From Solirubrobacteraceae bacterium (GTDB taxonomy: Bacteria; Actinomycetota; Thermoleophilia; Solirubrobacterales; Solirubrobacteraceae), in contig JAGIBJ010000058.1 in the NCBI GenBank assembly GCA_017744415.1, positions 1-51,193 of the forward strand: 51,193 bases of DNA, read 5' to 3'. Positions 32,763 to 42,413 of the stretch are shown here, piece by piece. The position numbers and the translations under genes were made by a program. Every line of letters starts with the position of its first letter. Within the stretch, counting starts at the first letter, position 1. Below the pieces are notes generated by a model. It did no database searches and was not told where the DNA came from. It was given only the letters and a program-made list of their open reading frames with translations.

Positions 32763-35234
32763 CTACTCCGCGCGGAGCTTGTAGCTGGCCGTGACCGTCT
32801 TGGCGTTGCCGACGGCGTCGGTGGCCGTGACTGAGAGGTCGGTCGAGAGGTAGGTCTTCGACGAGATCCGCTTGAACTCGGTGGCGCCGATGACGATCGG
32901 GAGCGTGACGTTCTTGCCCGGGTCGACGGTGCCGGTGGCGACGCCGAGCACGCCGGTGGCGTCCTTGAGCGTCGCGACGAGGCGGACGGGGCCGCTCTTC
33001 TCGGTCGTCGGGCACGTCACCTTCACGTTCACCGTGCGGGCCGTCTTGGAGACGTTGTACCAACCGAACAGCCACACGGTGGAGTTCGTGAGGGCCTGGG
33101 TGATCTGCGGCGCCGCAGTGTCCGGCACGGGCGTGGCGGTCGGCTTGGGCGTCGCGGTGGGGGTGGGCGTGGCCGTCGGCGTCGGGGTGGCCGTCGGCAT
33201 CGCGGTCGGCGAGGGCGTCGGCGACGGGGTCGCGTTCGGATCCGGCGTCGGGCTGGCGGTCGGCACCGGTGTGGCGGTCGGCGTCGGCGTCGCGGCCGCG
33301 TCGATGATCACGCCCTGCGGGGTCGCGGGAATGATGCCGCCGTCGGTGAAGAGGTTGGCCGTCGCCTGGCGGATCGCCTGCACGGAGCCATCGGTCGGCG
33401 GATCGGCGAACGACTGGTTGTAGTTGTCGACGAAGTGCGGTCCAAGGCCCCACGACCAGTGGATCGTGCCCGACGAGAAGACGAGCGCGCCGCTGGGTGC
33501 CGTGTACGTGACGGCGTGGGCGTAGGCGGTGCCGCCCGCAGGTGGCTGCGAGGAGGCGCCGGCCGTGGTGTAGGTGCGGCCGCCGTCGAGCAGGTAGGTC
33601 ATCGCGTTGCCGACGCCGGGACCGCGCGGATCGGTCTCCGAGAGACGCTGCAGCGTGGTGCCCGGCTTCATCGCGGGTGTGCGGCCGAACGTGTAACCGG
33701 CGGGCGGGATGCCGTCCCACTCCCAGGCGAGCGTCGCGTCGCCGAGCGACGTGGTCGATGTCTTCGAGAGGTTCGTGTTGCGCCACGCGCGGTGGCCGGC
33801 GAACTCGCCCTTGCCGTTGTCGGCGGGGACGGTGATCGGCCGGCGGCCGTTGTCGTCGTCGCCGATGTACTGCACGCCGAAGAGCGCGCTCTCGGGGCGG
33901 TTCGGGCCGGCGTACACGGCCGGCGTCGCGGCGGTGGTGCCGGGCTTCGTGATGCCCGGGCCCTTGCCGGTGTCGCGCCAGGTGGTGGTCGGCGAGACGG
34001 GATCGGCGGTGCCGGCCTGGTTCGGCGCGGGGCTGCCGCCACCCTCGATGGTCTTGTAACAGACCATCACGCGGGCGTTCTTCTCGCTCGTGGCCGGAGT
34101 GCCCTGGGCGGTCTCGAAGCGCACGCGCCAGTAGGCGGTGTTCGCACCGAAGTTGTAGATGTTGGTGCCGGCGTCGCGCGCGTTGTCGACGGCGTTGCGG
34201 AGCTCCTCGCTCCAGTACTCGCCGTGGCCGAGGATCACCAGACCCTTCGACTTCGTCGGCAGCGCCTGCTCGGGGTTGAAGTGGAGTGCGACATCGTCGG
34301 TGTAGGAGATGTCGTAGCCCTGCGACTCCATCCACCAGATCGCGGGGAACTCGGTGCGCAGCACCCAGTTGTAGTCGGCGATCCAGTTGAGGTACGGGCG
34401 ATCGAGCGACACCTTCGCGGCGCGCTCGGTCGAGGTGGCGGGCACGATCGAGCCGTAGCTCTGCGCACGCGACTGGTACGTGTAGAGCGAGCGGCCACCG
34501 AAGTAGTTGTAGGCCTGCCACGTGTTGGTGGGCAGGAGCGCGAGGATGTCGCGCGGGCGGCTGTCGTCACGCACGATCACCACGACGTGCGACTCGCCGT
34601 TGCGCTTGACGGCCGGCACGCCGGGCGGGAACTCGAGCCACTCGGCCTTGAGCTTGACGAGGTAGACGCCCGAGGCGGGGAACGCATTCGCGGGGATCGA
34701 GGCGGTGGTGGTCCAGCCGGCGCGACCGCTGAGGCCGGTCTGCGCGTCCACCGGGTTGTCGGCGGGGTAGGCGCCGCCCTCCCAGCTGTTGGCAGGCATA
34801 CCGTCTTCGTTGAAGTACTGCCACGTGGAGTACTTCTTGTTGCCCGTCCACGTGAGGCGGCCGCCCTTGCCGCCGTAGTAGCCGAGGCGGTAGACCTCGA
34901 GCTCGACGGTCTCGGTCGGCGTGCTGCCATCCGTCGGGTACCAGAGGTTGGGGCCCGAAGCCGCGATCTGCAGCGGCTCGCCGAGGTTGATCGACGCGCG
35001 GCGGGCGTAGCCGGCGATCACCGACGACGGGTTCTTCACCTGGAAGTTCGTCGTCCACGTGGACGACGGCGTCTGCGTGTTCTCGTTGACGACCGGGTTG
35101 ACGCCAGCCGCGAGCGCGGCCTGCGCGCCGAGGGCCAGTGCGGGGAGTCCGCCGGCGACGGCCGAGCCGGCGACGGTCGCGGAACTCCGCTTCAGAAAGG
35201 AGCGCCTGGACTGCGGCGCATTGGGATCGTGCAT
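32763..35234 (-). CDS. Tat-exported N,N-dimethylformamidase-beta-like protein with Pro/Thr linker, copy 1
   Basis: This 823-aa protein has a twin-arginine signal (QSRRSFLKRSS, then a long Ala/Gly hydrophobic stretch), so it is exported folded. Residues about 45-640 match the large-subunit-like domain of N,N-dimethylformamidase: VELEVYRLGYYGGKGGR, LALLPTNTWQAYNYFGGRS, GYDISYTDDVAL, ILGHGEYWSEELRNAV and IHWSWGLGPHFVD. A Pro/Thr/Ala repeat linker (about 645-705, built on PTPTATP) leads to a C-terminal Ig-like domain of about 110 residues. The family includes amide hydrolases, but most exported members have no tested substrate. It may act on cell-wall or environmental amides. A paralogue lies at 42.4-44.9 kb. 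Confidence 0.88.
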   Translation of the reverse strand: MHDPNAPQSRRSFLKRSSATVAGSAVAGGLPALALGAQAALAAGVNPVVNENTQTPSSTWTTNFQVKNPSSVIAGYARRASINLGEPLQIAASGPNLWYPTDGSTPTETVELEVYRLGYYGGKGGRLTWTGNKKYSTWQYFNEDGMPANSWEGGAYPADNPVDAQTGLSGRAGWTTTASIPANAFPASGVYLVKLKAEWLEFPPGVPAVKRNGESHVVVIVRDDSRPRDILALLPTNTWQAYNYFGGRSLYTYQSRAQSYGSIVPATSTERAAKVSLDRPYLNWIADYNWVLRTEFPAIWWMESQGYDISYTDDVALHFNPEQALPTKSKGLVILGHGEYWSEELRNAVDNARDAGTNIYNFGANTAYWRVRFETAQGTPATSEKNARVMVCYKTIEGGGSPAPNQAGTADPVSPTTTWRDTGKGPGITKPGTTAATPAVYAGPNRPESALFGVQYIGDDDNGRRPITVPADNGKGEFAGHRAWRNTNLSKTSTTSLGDATLAWEWDGIPPAGYTFGRTPAMKPGTTLQRLSETDPRGPGVGNAMTYLLDGGRTYTTAGASSQPPAGGTAYAHAVTYTAPSGALVFSSGTIHWSWGLGPHFVDNYNQSFADPPTDGSVQAIRQATANLFTDGGIIPATPQGVIIDAAATPTPTATPVPTASPTPDPNATPSPTPSPTAMPTATPTPTATPTPTATPKPTATPVPDTAAPQITQALTNSTVWLFGWYNVSKTARTVNVKVTCPTTEKSGPVRLVATLKDATGVLGVATGTVDPGKNVTLPIVIGATEFKRISSKTYLSTDLSVTATDAVGNAKTVTASYKLRAE
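33117..33300. repeat. Low-complexity coding repeat (Pro/Thr linker)
   Basis: Degenerate hexamers and 12-mers (GTCGGCGTCGGG-type) encode the Pro/Thr/Ala linker on the minus strand. The repeat could slip and change linker length. Confidence 0.7.
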
Positions 35235-35419
35235 CGAGGTCTCGCGGGGCGGAAGGGGTGACTGAGCCGGCGAGTAGGGCTAGGCGCTGAAGATAACACC
35301 CAGATGCCCGCCAGATGGGCATTTCTGACCGGTTTCCTTCAGGCGGTCGGCTGGTACACCGCGTTCTGGAGCCCTAGCCGACAGATGGCGCTGGGTGCAC
35401 GTGCGATGATCGCGCGGCC

Positions 35420-36919
35420 ATGGGTGAAGCGCTTGCCACGAGGCACCCGGTGGTTCGTGGTGTCGTCCACGCCCTCACGATTGCGCTCCTTGCCGTAGCG
35501 ATAAGGCTCGTCTACGGCCCGGGATTCCTGGGGGTTGACGCCATGTGGTCGCTCGCGTGGGGGCACGATCTCGCGGCCGGTTCTGCGCTCGCTCCGAGCC
35601 TCACGACCACTCCCCATGTGCTCAGCAACCTTCTCGGGCTGGCGCTCGTGCCGTTCGGTCAGGACGCCGACCGCGCGTTGGTCACGATCGAGTTCCTTGG
35701 CGCGGCGACGCTCGTCTGGTGCGTCGCTGCCACGGCACGAGCGATTGCGGGAATTCCGGCGGGTGTCCTCGCGGGGCTCGTGATGGCGACGCAGGAGCAG
35801 CTGCTCTTCGCCACGCGCAGCGGCTACCTCGACGTGTTCGCTGCGGTGTTCGTCGCGGCAGCCGGGCTCGTCGCCGTGCGTGGTGGAGAGCGGCGCTGGC
35901 TCGCTGCTGGCGTGATGCTTGCGCTCGCTGGTTTGCTCCGACCGGAGCCCTGGCTCCTGCTCGCCGTGCTCGCGGCCTGGCGCTGGCGCAAGGACGGTGC
36001 GATCTCGCCGGGGCTGGTCGCGCTGGTCGTCGTCGTGCCGGTGCTGTGGGCCGTCACCGACCTCGTGCTCTCCGGTGACGCGCTCTATTCGCTGCATCAG
36101 ACGCGCGCCGCGAGCGAGCGGTTCCGTGAGTTGCAGGGCATCGACGAGGGCATCGCGGCGCGGCTCGCGAGCATCCCGAAGTCGGAGCTGCGCGCGGCGG
36201 GACCGGTGGGGGTCGTGCTCGGCGGTCTCGCGGCGCTGCTCGCGTTCTGGCCGGGCGCGGCGGGTGCTGCGCTGCGCGCTCGATGGCTCGGCGCGGGCGA
36301 GGACACCGTCGCCGCGCTCGCCCCCGTGCGGCTGCTCGTCGGCGCTGCGGCCGTGCTGCTGCTCACCGTCGCCGCCGAGGCCGTGACCGGCACGTTGCTC
36401 TTCGCGCGCTTCAGCCTCCCGGCCGCGGCGCTGCTCATCGCGGCCGGCGTGAGCACGGCCGCGCTCGTCGTGCGCGCCCGCGTGCCCGAGTCGCGAGCAT
36501 CGCTCACGTTCGCCGTTGCGGGAGTCGGGCTGCTCGTGATCGCCGCGCCGCTGCTCGCGAAGGCGCGGCGCGCCACGAATCCCGAGCAGGCTCGCAACGC
36601 CGATGCTCGCGCGCTGCTGCGTCCCGGGGTGCCATGCCTGCCGCTCTCGGTGCCGACGGCCGAGCTGCGCCCCCACGCCGCCGTCTGGGCGGGTGTGCGA
36701 GCCGGTGACGTGGTCGACGCCCTCGATGTCGGCATCGCGCCCGCGGGTTCCTACGCCGACTCCACCACCAAGGAGGGCCAGCTCCTCGCCCGCGGCGGCT
36801 GGACGACGGTGAAGGTGCCCGATCTCGCGGGGCTGTCCGTGCCGGTGGTGCGCGAGGCGCGTGGCTGGATCCTGCGAGCAGGGACCCGGGAGCCGGTCGC
36901 GAACGCCAAGTGCGGCTGA
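35420..36919 (+). CDS. Polytopic membrane glycosyltransferase-like protein (GT39/GT-C type)
   Basis: This 499-aa membrane protein has about ten hydrophobic helices. An early acidic loop follows the first helix (YGPGFLGVDAMWSLAWGHDL), with paired acidic and aromatic residues as in GT-C enzymes that use polyprenol-linked sugars. LLRPEPWLLLAVLAAWRWR is the cytoplasmic-edge stretch common in these proteins. A soluble C-terminal segment of about 100 residues ends the protein. It probably moves a sugar to a cell-surface acceptor on the outer face; donor and acceptor are unknown. It overlaps the next membrane protein (TGATG). Confidence 0.72.
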   Translation: MGEALATRHPVVRGVVHALTIALLAVAIRLVYGPGFLGVDAMWSLAWGHDLAAGSALAPSLTTTPHVLSNLLGLALVPFGQDADRALVTIEFLGAATLVWCVAATARAIAGIPAGVLAGLVMATQEQLLFATRSGYLDVFAAVFVAAAGLVAVRGGERRWLAAGVMLALAGLLRPEPWLLLAVLAAWRWRKDGAISPGLVALVVVVPVLWAVTDLVLSGDALYSLHQTRAASERFRELQGIDEGIAARLASIPKSELRAAGPVGVVLGGLAALLAFWPGAAGAALRARWLGAGEDTVAALAPVRLLVGAAAVLLLTVAAEAVTGTLLFARFSLPAAALLIAAGVSTAALVVRARVPESRASLTFAVAGVGLLVIAAPLLAKARRATNPEQARNADARALLRPGVPCLPLSVPTAELRPHAAVWAGVRAGDVVDALDVGIAPAGSYADSTTKEGQLLARGGWTTVKVPDLAGLSVPVVREARGWILRAGTREPVANAKCG

Positions 36920-38919
36920 TGACCGCACCTGCATCACGCGCTCCGATCGTCGCGCGGCTCCTGCTCGCCGCGTACGTGTTGCTCCTGCTCGTCGCCTCGT
37001 GGCGGCGGTGGGGTGACCCCGTAAGCGACGTCGGCCTGGATCTGACGATCGCCGCGCACTGGACCGACGGTCTCGTCCCCTACCGCGACATCCGCTACTG
37101 GTACGGGCCGCTCGGCATCGGCACGCTCACGGCGACGTTCGCGATCTTCGGCGCCAGCCTCACGACGGCCGTCGCGACGGGCATGGCGATCACGGCGGCG
37201 ATCGCCGAGCTCAGCCGACGGATCGCGCGCCGCTGGCTCGATCCGGTGCCCGCGCTCGGGGTCGTCGCGCTGGTGCTCGCCATCGCCTTCAGCGGCACGC
37301 TCTTCGACTTCGTCCTGCCGCACACGTTCGGCGCGACCACCGGCCTGCTGGCGCTGCTCGCGGCGATGCTCGCGCTCACCTCCTCCCGCTGGGGGCTTGC
37401 CGGCGTGGCGATCGGCTTCACCGCCCTTGCGCGGCCCGAGTTCCTCGCGTTCGGGATCGCGGCCCTCGGCGGCGCCGCCTTCGGGCTCTGGCGTGAGCAG
37501 AACTTCCGGGCTGCGCTCGTCGCGGGCCTTCGCTCGCTGGCGATCGCCGCGCTCGTGGCGGTGCCGCCGTACGCCTGGCTGGCCAGCCTCGCGGGCGCGC
37601 ACCGCCTCTTCCTCGAGAACATCTGGCCGGTCGACTTCCTCAAGGCCGTCGGCGGCAGGTTCGAGCACGACCAGCACCCGTTCGATCTCCCCTCGATCGG
37701 CACGCTCATGGTGCGCGGGGCCGTGTTCGTCGGCGGTGTGTGGCTGTTGCTGCGCGTGCTGGCGGTGGTGCTGGATCGGTTCGGCGGTGAGCGCGAGCCG
37801 GGTCGCGTCGACGCGCCAGCGGGGTCCCCGGGGCATCCACCTGCGGGTCCCCGCGGGATCGACGCGAGCCGCTGGCTCGACACCCCGCGCGTGGTGGGCG
37901 GCCTCGTCGCCACCGTGGTCGCCGGGCTGGTGCTCGCCGTGGTCGGTGGCGATCCCGGCGAGCCGCTGCGCCTCCTCAAGGCCGACTTCACGCGCCTCCT
38001 GATCGCGATGACCCCGCTCTCGGCGATCGGCTTGCTCACGCTCGGCTGGGCGGCGATCCGCTGGTGGCGCCACGAGCCGCCGCCGCTCGAGGAGCCCGGC
38101 GCGCAAGGCCCGGGCTGGGTGGCCGCCGGCACGCTGATCGCGGTCGCCTCGGCGTGCTCGCTGCGGAGCTACGCGATCTTCTCGACCGACGTCTACGCCT
38201 CGTACTACGCCCCGCCCGTGGTCATCCTCGCGGGGATCCTCGCGGTGCGTTTGGCGCGGCAGATCGCGGGCGCAGGTGCCCGGCCGGTCGGCAGTGCTGG
38301 CGCCGGAGCGGGCGACGCGAGCAGCGACTCGTCAACGCCGCGACCACTGGGCATCGGCCGCCCGCAGCTCGCGGCCACGATCGTCATGGCGCTCGCCGCG
38401 CTCTCGCTCTCGGCCCACGCGATCGTCGGCTTCTACCGCGACAAGTCGGTGCTGGTGAAGACGCCCGTCGGCAGCTTCAGATCGGTGCCCGACGGCGACG
38501 ACTCCGTCAAGCGCGTGGTCGAGACGGTCGCCGCACGCGTCAAGCCGGGGGAGACGCTCCTTTCGATGCCGCAGGAGCCGGGCTTCCTCTTCCTCACCCG
38601 CACCGTCCCGCCGCTCTACAACGCCACCTTCCTGCCGGGCGTCCTGCCCACGCGCGAGGAAGACGAGGCCGCAGCCCGCACCCTCATCCAGGGCGCCCCC
38701 GATCGCCTCGTGCCCGGCTACACCCCGCCGCGCTACGTGATCGAGGGCGTCTGGAACTTCGCCCAATGGGGCTTCAAGGCCCAAGGCGTCGACGTCAACG
38801 TCGCGCTCCACCAGGCCGTCGTCGACCACTACCGCCTGGTCGACACCTTCGGCGACACCGACCGCATCCCGCCGAAGTTCACCCTCGGCCACGCCTTCAA
38901 GCTCTACGAGCTCAAGTAG
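36919..38919 (+). CDS. Polytopic membrane protein, GT-C glycosyltransferase-like
   Basis: This 666-aa membrane protein starts at the ATG that overlaps the upstream stop. After the first helix it has DVGLDLTIAAHWTDGLVPYRDIRYWYGPLG, read as a GT-C-like outer loop with acidic residues and VPYRDI, typical of putative mannosyltransferase-like proteins. About ten hydrophobic helices follow, then a soluble C-terminal domain (about 510-666). A hydrophilic loop near residues 300-315 (PAGSP-GHPPAGPRG) is encoded by a repeat resembling intergenic DNA at 15612-15656. With the preceding gene it forms a two-gene operon. Function inferred from topology only. Confidence 0.7.
   Translation: MTAPASRAPIVARLLLAAYVLLLLVASWRRWGDPVSDVGLDLTIAAHWTDGLVPYRDIRYWYGPLGIGTLTATFAIFGASLTTAVATGMAITAAIAELSRRIARRWLDPVPALGVVALVLAIAFSGTLFDFVLPHTFGATTGLLALLAAMLALTSSRWGLAGVAIGFTALARPEFLAFGIAALGGAAFGLWREQNFRAALVAGLRSLAIAALVAVPPYAWLASLAGAHRLFLENIWPVDFLKAVGGRFEHDQHPFDLPSIGTLMVRGAVFVGGVWLLLRVLAVVLDRFGGEREPGRVDAPAGSPGHPPAGPRGIDASRWLDTPRVVGGLVATVVAGLVLAVVGGDPGEPLRLLKADFTRLLIAMTPLSAIGLLTLGWAAIRWWRHEPPPLEEPGAQGPGWVAAGTLIAVASACSLRSYAIFSTDVYASYYAPPVVILAGILAVRLARQIAGAGARPVGSAGAGAGDASSDSSTPRPLGIGRPQLAATIVMALAALSLSAHAIVGFYRDKSVLVKTPVGSFRSVPDGDDSVKRVVETVAARVKPGETLLSMPQEPGFLFLTRTVPPLYNATFLPGVLPTREEDEAAARTLIQGAPDRLVPGYTPPRYVIEGVWNFAQWGFKAQGVDVNVALHQAVVDHYRLVDTFGDTDRIPPKFTLGHAFKLYELK
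37819..37860. repeat. In-frame copy of a GGGTCCCC-type repeat
   Basis: This stretch contains GCGGGGTCCCC and GCGGGTCCCCGCGGGAT separated by a GGCATC block. It matches the reverse complement of 15612-15651 at about three quarters of positions. It is in frame within the membrane protein gene. Confidence 0.5.
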
Positions 38920-39156
38920 ACGGGCCGAGCGTGGGTTCGGGCTACTGGTAAGAGCTCGATGTTCGTGGCGGTGTCGAGGCCGGCGTCGCGCGAGCTGGTC
39001 GTGGTCGTTCTCCACCGTGGTTCCTGACGGCATCCCTCCGTAGCGCATTTCGCTTGAAACTGACAGTGTGAGGGTGGCGGCTCTTGAGGCGCGCTCAGAC
39101 GCAGGTCAGGTAATGCAAGGAACCGTTGCGTTGCGCCACTTCTCTGGGTAGGCCCG
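38920..39156. other. Spacer at the left edge of the Rhs island
   Basis: No gene is seen. Base composition drops and the frame that becomes the Rhs protein is open from 39088 but has no start codon or signal sequence. This suggests a recombination junction between 39085 and 39157. Confidence 0.5.
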
Positions 39157-41157
39157 CTCGGGAAGATCACCTCGTACGACTACGACCGTCGTGGCAACGA
39201 GATCAAGCTGACGGATCCGAAGGGGCGTGAGACCACGTTCCAGTACAACGCGGCCGACCAGCTCGCAGGCCGACAGGACGGAGACCACTCTTGCAACGGG
39301 ACGGCAAGCCGTTGCGCCACCTACACCTACGACCTCGTCGGGCGGCTCTCGCAGATCTCGTACCAGAGCGGTGCGACGCCGAACGTCTCCTTCGCCTATG
39401 ACGCCGACGGGCGGCGCACCGGCCAGACGGAAGGCTCGACGACCGCGACATGGACCTGGGACTCACTCGATCGCCTGACGAGCCGTACCGACATCGTCGG
39501 GCAGACCATCGGGTACGGCTACGACCGTCGCGGGCTGCCGACGCGCATTACGTATCCATCGGGCGACGACCTCACGCGCGTCTACGACGCTGCGGGTCGA
39601 ATGGCTTCGACGACCGACTGGCGGGGCACGACCGTCAGCTTCGGCTACGACGCCAACAGCAATCTCGTCGGAGAGACCTTCCCGGCTGCGTCGGGCGAGG
39701 TGGACAGCTTCACCTACAACAACGTCGACGTGATGCTCACGGCGCAGCACAACAAGGCCAGCACGGCGCTCGCCGCCTTCACGTATACCCGTGACGAAGC
39801 GAACCGTGTCAAGACGCAGTCGACGACGGTAATCAGCGAGCCGGCGCAGACGTTCGGCTACACCGACAACGCGGAGCTCAACCGCGCCGGCGCCACCGCC
39901 ACGCCGACCGCGTTCGCCTATGACGCGGCTGGGCAGCTGACGGCACGGGGGAATGCGTCGACTCAGACCTATGACGCAGCCGGGCAGTTGTGCTGGGCGA
40001 CGACTACCAACGTGTCATCGCCGTCATGCACCGCGCCGCCGACCGGAGCCGCCAAATTCACCTTCGACGCCTCGGGCAACCGCACGAAGCGCACGGAGTC
40101 GTCGGGGACCTCGACGTCGTATGCCTACGACGACAACGGCTACCTGAAGACCTACACGCCTTCCAGTGGCGGAGCTACGACGTACAAGACCGACGCCGAT
40201 GGCCGGCGAGTCTCGAAGACCGCTGGTGGCGTGACCACGAAGTGGGCTTGGGACACGACGGCTGGGCTCGATGCGTTGCTGTACGACGGCTCGACCTCTT
40301 ATGTCTACGGTCCGGGCGGTCGCGTGGTGACCGTGGTCCCGGACGCGGGCACCAGCCGCTACCTCCATCAGGACCAGCTCGGAAGCACCCGGCTCGTGAC
40401 GGCTCAGAACGGGTCGACGCTCGCGACGTACACGTACGACGCCTACGGCAGCGTGACCGCCAAGACCGGAACGGCGACGACGCCAATCGGCTACGCGGGG
40501 CAGTACACCGATGCGGAGTCTGGCCTGATTTACATGCGAGCCCGCATGTACGACCCCGTCACCGGTCAGTTCATGAGCCGAGACCCGCTCGCCGGGCTAA
40601 GCGGACAGCCCTACGGCTACGCGAACGGCGATCCGGCCAACTCGATCGATCCGTCCGGACAATTCTTCTGGCTCATTCCGATGGCCATGGAAGCCATGGC
40701 GCTCGCTACCGAAGCCACGGTGCTGATGGCCGAGGCCGCGGAGACCGCCGCCGTCATGGCCGAGGCCGCCGAAGGCGCTGCGATGGCGGCGGAGGCAGGC
40801 GAAGCCGCGGCGGCGGCCGCGGAGTCCGAGGCGTGCCTGGGTGAGATTGTCAACTCAGACATCGACTTCGCGCTGCAACAAATGACGCGTGGAGGACGTG
40901 CGACTTCTAGAGAGATCGACGACTTCGCTAGTCGGTCGGGACTTACTCGTTCGCAGAGTGCAAATGGGCCCATCAAGTACACGGACGAAAATGGGGTAAC
41001 TCGGGTGACGATCAAGCAGGGCAGCTCGCGCGCTCCCGGTAGCGGTGATCCTCACGTAGAGCTGCGAAACTCCTCCGGCCAGCGCGTCGACAGCTACGGA
41101 AACCCTGTGACAAGGCGCTCGCCGGGAAACCATCAGACGATCCAATGGAACCACTGA
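39157..41157 (+). pseudogene. 5'-truncated Rhs/YD-repeat gene with C-terminal toxin domain
   Basis: The frame is open from a stop at 39085 to 41157 and encodes YD repeats from its first recognisable residues (ITSYDYDRRGNEI), with no start codon, signal or N-terminal half. About nine YD units follow (YTYDLVGRL, FAYDADGRR, FGYDANSNL and others). Then comes the Rhs core-end motif GLIYMRARMYDPVTGQFMSRDP with YGYANGDPANSIDPSGQ, which marks the boundary of the variable toxin tip. The tip has an Ala/Met/Glu-rich stretch, then about 90 residues ending with DPHVELRNSSGQRVDSYG and NPVTRRSPGNHQTI. That tip looks like a small nuclease-type polymorphic toxin, which I cannot name with certainty. The gene is either a broken copy or an orphan rhs tail used for recombination. 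Confidence 0.85.
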
Positions 41158-41528
41158 GCTACGACTACACCGACATCGTCGGGCTCGAGAACGCGGTGCT
41201 TGAAGACTCGTGGGTTCGAGACCTCCAGGTGTCTCCGATGTCGGTTCGGTTCGCTCTCGAGTTGGCGGTCACACCACAGCATCCGCGGTACTCGCCGTTT
41301 CATCCAGGCGAGCAGTACTGCTATCTCGAAGCCGTGCTCTTCTTCGAATCCGTCACGGCGATCTCATGGACTGGTCGCCCGGCACGCTCGAACGTCGACC
41401 CGGACGGGAGCATCGACTTCGGCAACATCGACACGCTCGCACGACGCACCGGACAGATCGTGGTGATTGGCGAGTTTGGTGAGCTCGCCCTCACCACTGA
41501 CAAACTCCCAAGGGTGGAGCTGGAGTAG
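41145..41528 (+). CDS. Candidate immunity protein for the Rhs toxin tip
   Basis: This 127-aa protein starts 13 nt inside the end of the Rhs gene, the usual position and spacing of a cognate immunity gene. It is small, acidic (many Asp/Glu) and cytosolic, with FESVTAISWTGRP, DGSIDFGNIDTLARRTG and VVIGEFGELAL. I do not recognise a named immunity family. Protection of the producer from the 40.8-41.15 kb toxin tip follows from position. Lower GC than the neighbours suggests transfer together with the tip. Confidence 0.75.
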   Translation: MEPLSYDYTDIVGLENAVLEDSWVRDLQVSPMSVRFALELAVTPQHPRYSPFHPGEQYCYLEAVLFFESVTAISWTGRPARSNVDPDGSIDFGNIDTLARRTGQIVVIGEFGELALTTDKLPRVELE

Positions 41529-41537
41529 CGCGCGCCG

Positions 41538-41589
41538 CTACCTCGTCTTCGGCGCCTTGATCGTCACGCGCCTGAGGTCGCTGCGGGCC
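41538..41589 (-). pseudogene. Duplicated 3'-end fragment of a dimethylformamidase-like gene
   Basis: Read on the minus strand this stretch encodes RSDLRRVTIKAPKTR and a stop, nearly the same as the C-terminus of the intact gene at 42.4 kb (RSDLTRATIKAPKK and stop). DNA identity is 36 of 39 between 41548-41586 and 42421-42459, same orientation. It begins 10 nt after the immunity gene stop and ends where a second toxin-tip remnant begins. Confidence 0.8.
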
Positions 41590-41639
41590 AGGAGCTGCTG
41601 GACGACATCCTCAACTCGCCGGGCAGCGTCACCCGCCGC

Positions 41640-42308
41640 GTGACGGGAGGGAACGCCAGCGGCGGGAAGGCCGTCATCCGCCCTGACGGTACGGCTGCTG
41701 TCTACAACCCAGACGGCTCTTTTGCGTACTTTGGCTCAAAACTTCGTGCCGTGACGCGTTTTAAGCCTGTCTCCCGAGCCAATGTCGAGCCCCTCCGTCG
41801 GGGTCTCCGCTGCCTGACTGAAGAGTCTTTGGCGTCGGTGACCTATCGATTCACCTTCGAGGAAGATCGTGAGGGACTCGACGAGCCTTCTCTAACGACC
41901 TCGGGCATCGATGCAGTCGAACTAGTGACGACGAGTGGGCAAGGATGCGTCGTGACCTGGGGAGTCGACGGTCCCGACGCCGGGATGGCCATTGTCGAGC
42001 GGGATGCGTTCGTTGGCGAAGGTCCGGTGGTGACCGCGACTTCCGCGTCGGAATGGGCGGGACTCACTGGCGCGACGGTTCGGGCCGTGTTTCCGAGCTG
42101 GCAAAGGGGCCGTGATAGCGACACGTTGTGGAGCCTGCGGCTGGCCTTCGCGAGTGGCGACTTGGTGATCGCCATCGGAGGCCTGCACAGCGCCCGCGTC
42201 ATGGACGAAATCGTCGCAACCCGCAACGACGCAGTTGCCCGCTCTCTGCACTCACCCTCGGCAGTCACCGACGCCTGGGGTGAGCCCGCCGCGCTCAATC
42301 TCACCTGA
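41640..42308 (+). CDS. Second toxin-tip remnant fused to an immunity-like domain
   Basis: From the GTG at 41640 this frame gives 222 aa; the frame is open back through 41574 and reads GQELLDDILNSPGSVTRRVT upstream. The first 50-60 residues (SGGKAVIRPDGTAAVYNPDG, SFAYFG) look like the end of an Rhs/CDI-type toxin. The remaining 160 residues resemble a separate small acidic protein (ASEWAGLTGATVRAVF, SLRLAFASGDLVIAIGG), as expected for a displaced toxin-immunity pair that has become fused. No start codon fits the immunity part alone well. GC is below the local norm. Function uncertain; I read it as a displaced tip. Confidence 0.55.
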   Translation: MTGGNASGGKAVIRPDGTAAVYNPDGSFAYFGSKLRAVTRFKPVSRANVEPLRRGLRCLTEESLASVTYRFTFEEDREGLDEPSLTTSGIDAVELVTTSGQGCVVTWGVDGPDAGMAIVERDAFVGEGPVVTATSASEWAGLTGATVRAVFPSWQRGRDSDTLWSLRLAFASGDLVIAIGGLHSARVMDEIVATRNDAVARSLHSPSAVTDAWGEPAALNLT

Positions 42309-42413
42309 AGCAGGCGCGGCATGCGGTTCACCGGGCTGTCGGCAAAGTCTGGTTCGTCGGACGAGCTATCCAGTCCGAGTTGCGCAGGCGACGTTCGATT
42401 GCCCGCGTTCCCA

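Noticed and set aside
33117..33300. Tandem repeats as a possible CRISPR array
   Set aside because: They are degenerate codon repeats for a Pro/Thr protein linker with no unique spacers.
33435..35261. 608-codon plus-strand open frame opposite dimethylformamidase-like copy 1
   Set aside because: Antisense shadow with no recognisable domain and biased residues.
39157..42308. Type VI secretion or prophage island around the Rhs gene
   Set aside because: No VgrG, PAAR, tail, integrase or transposase gene is visible nearby.
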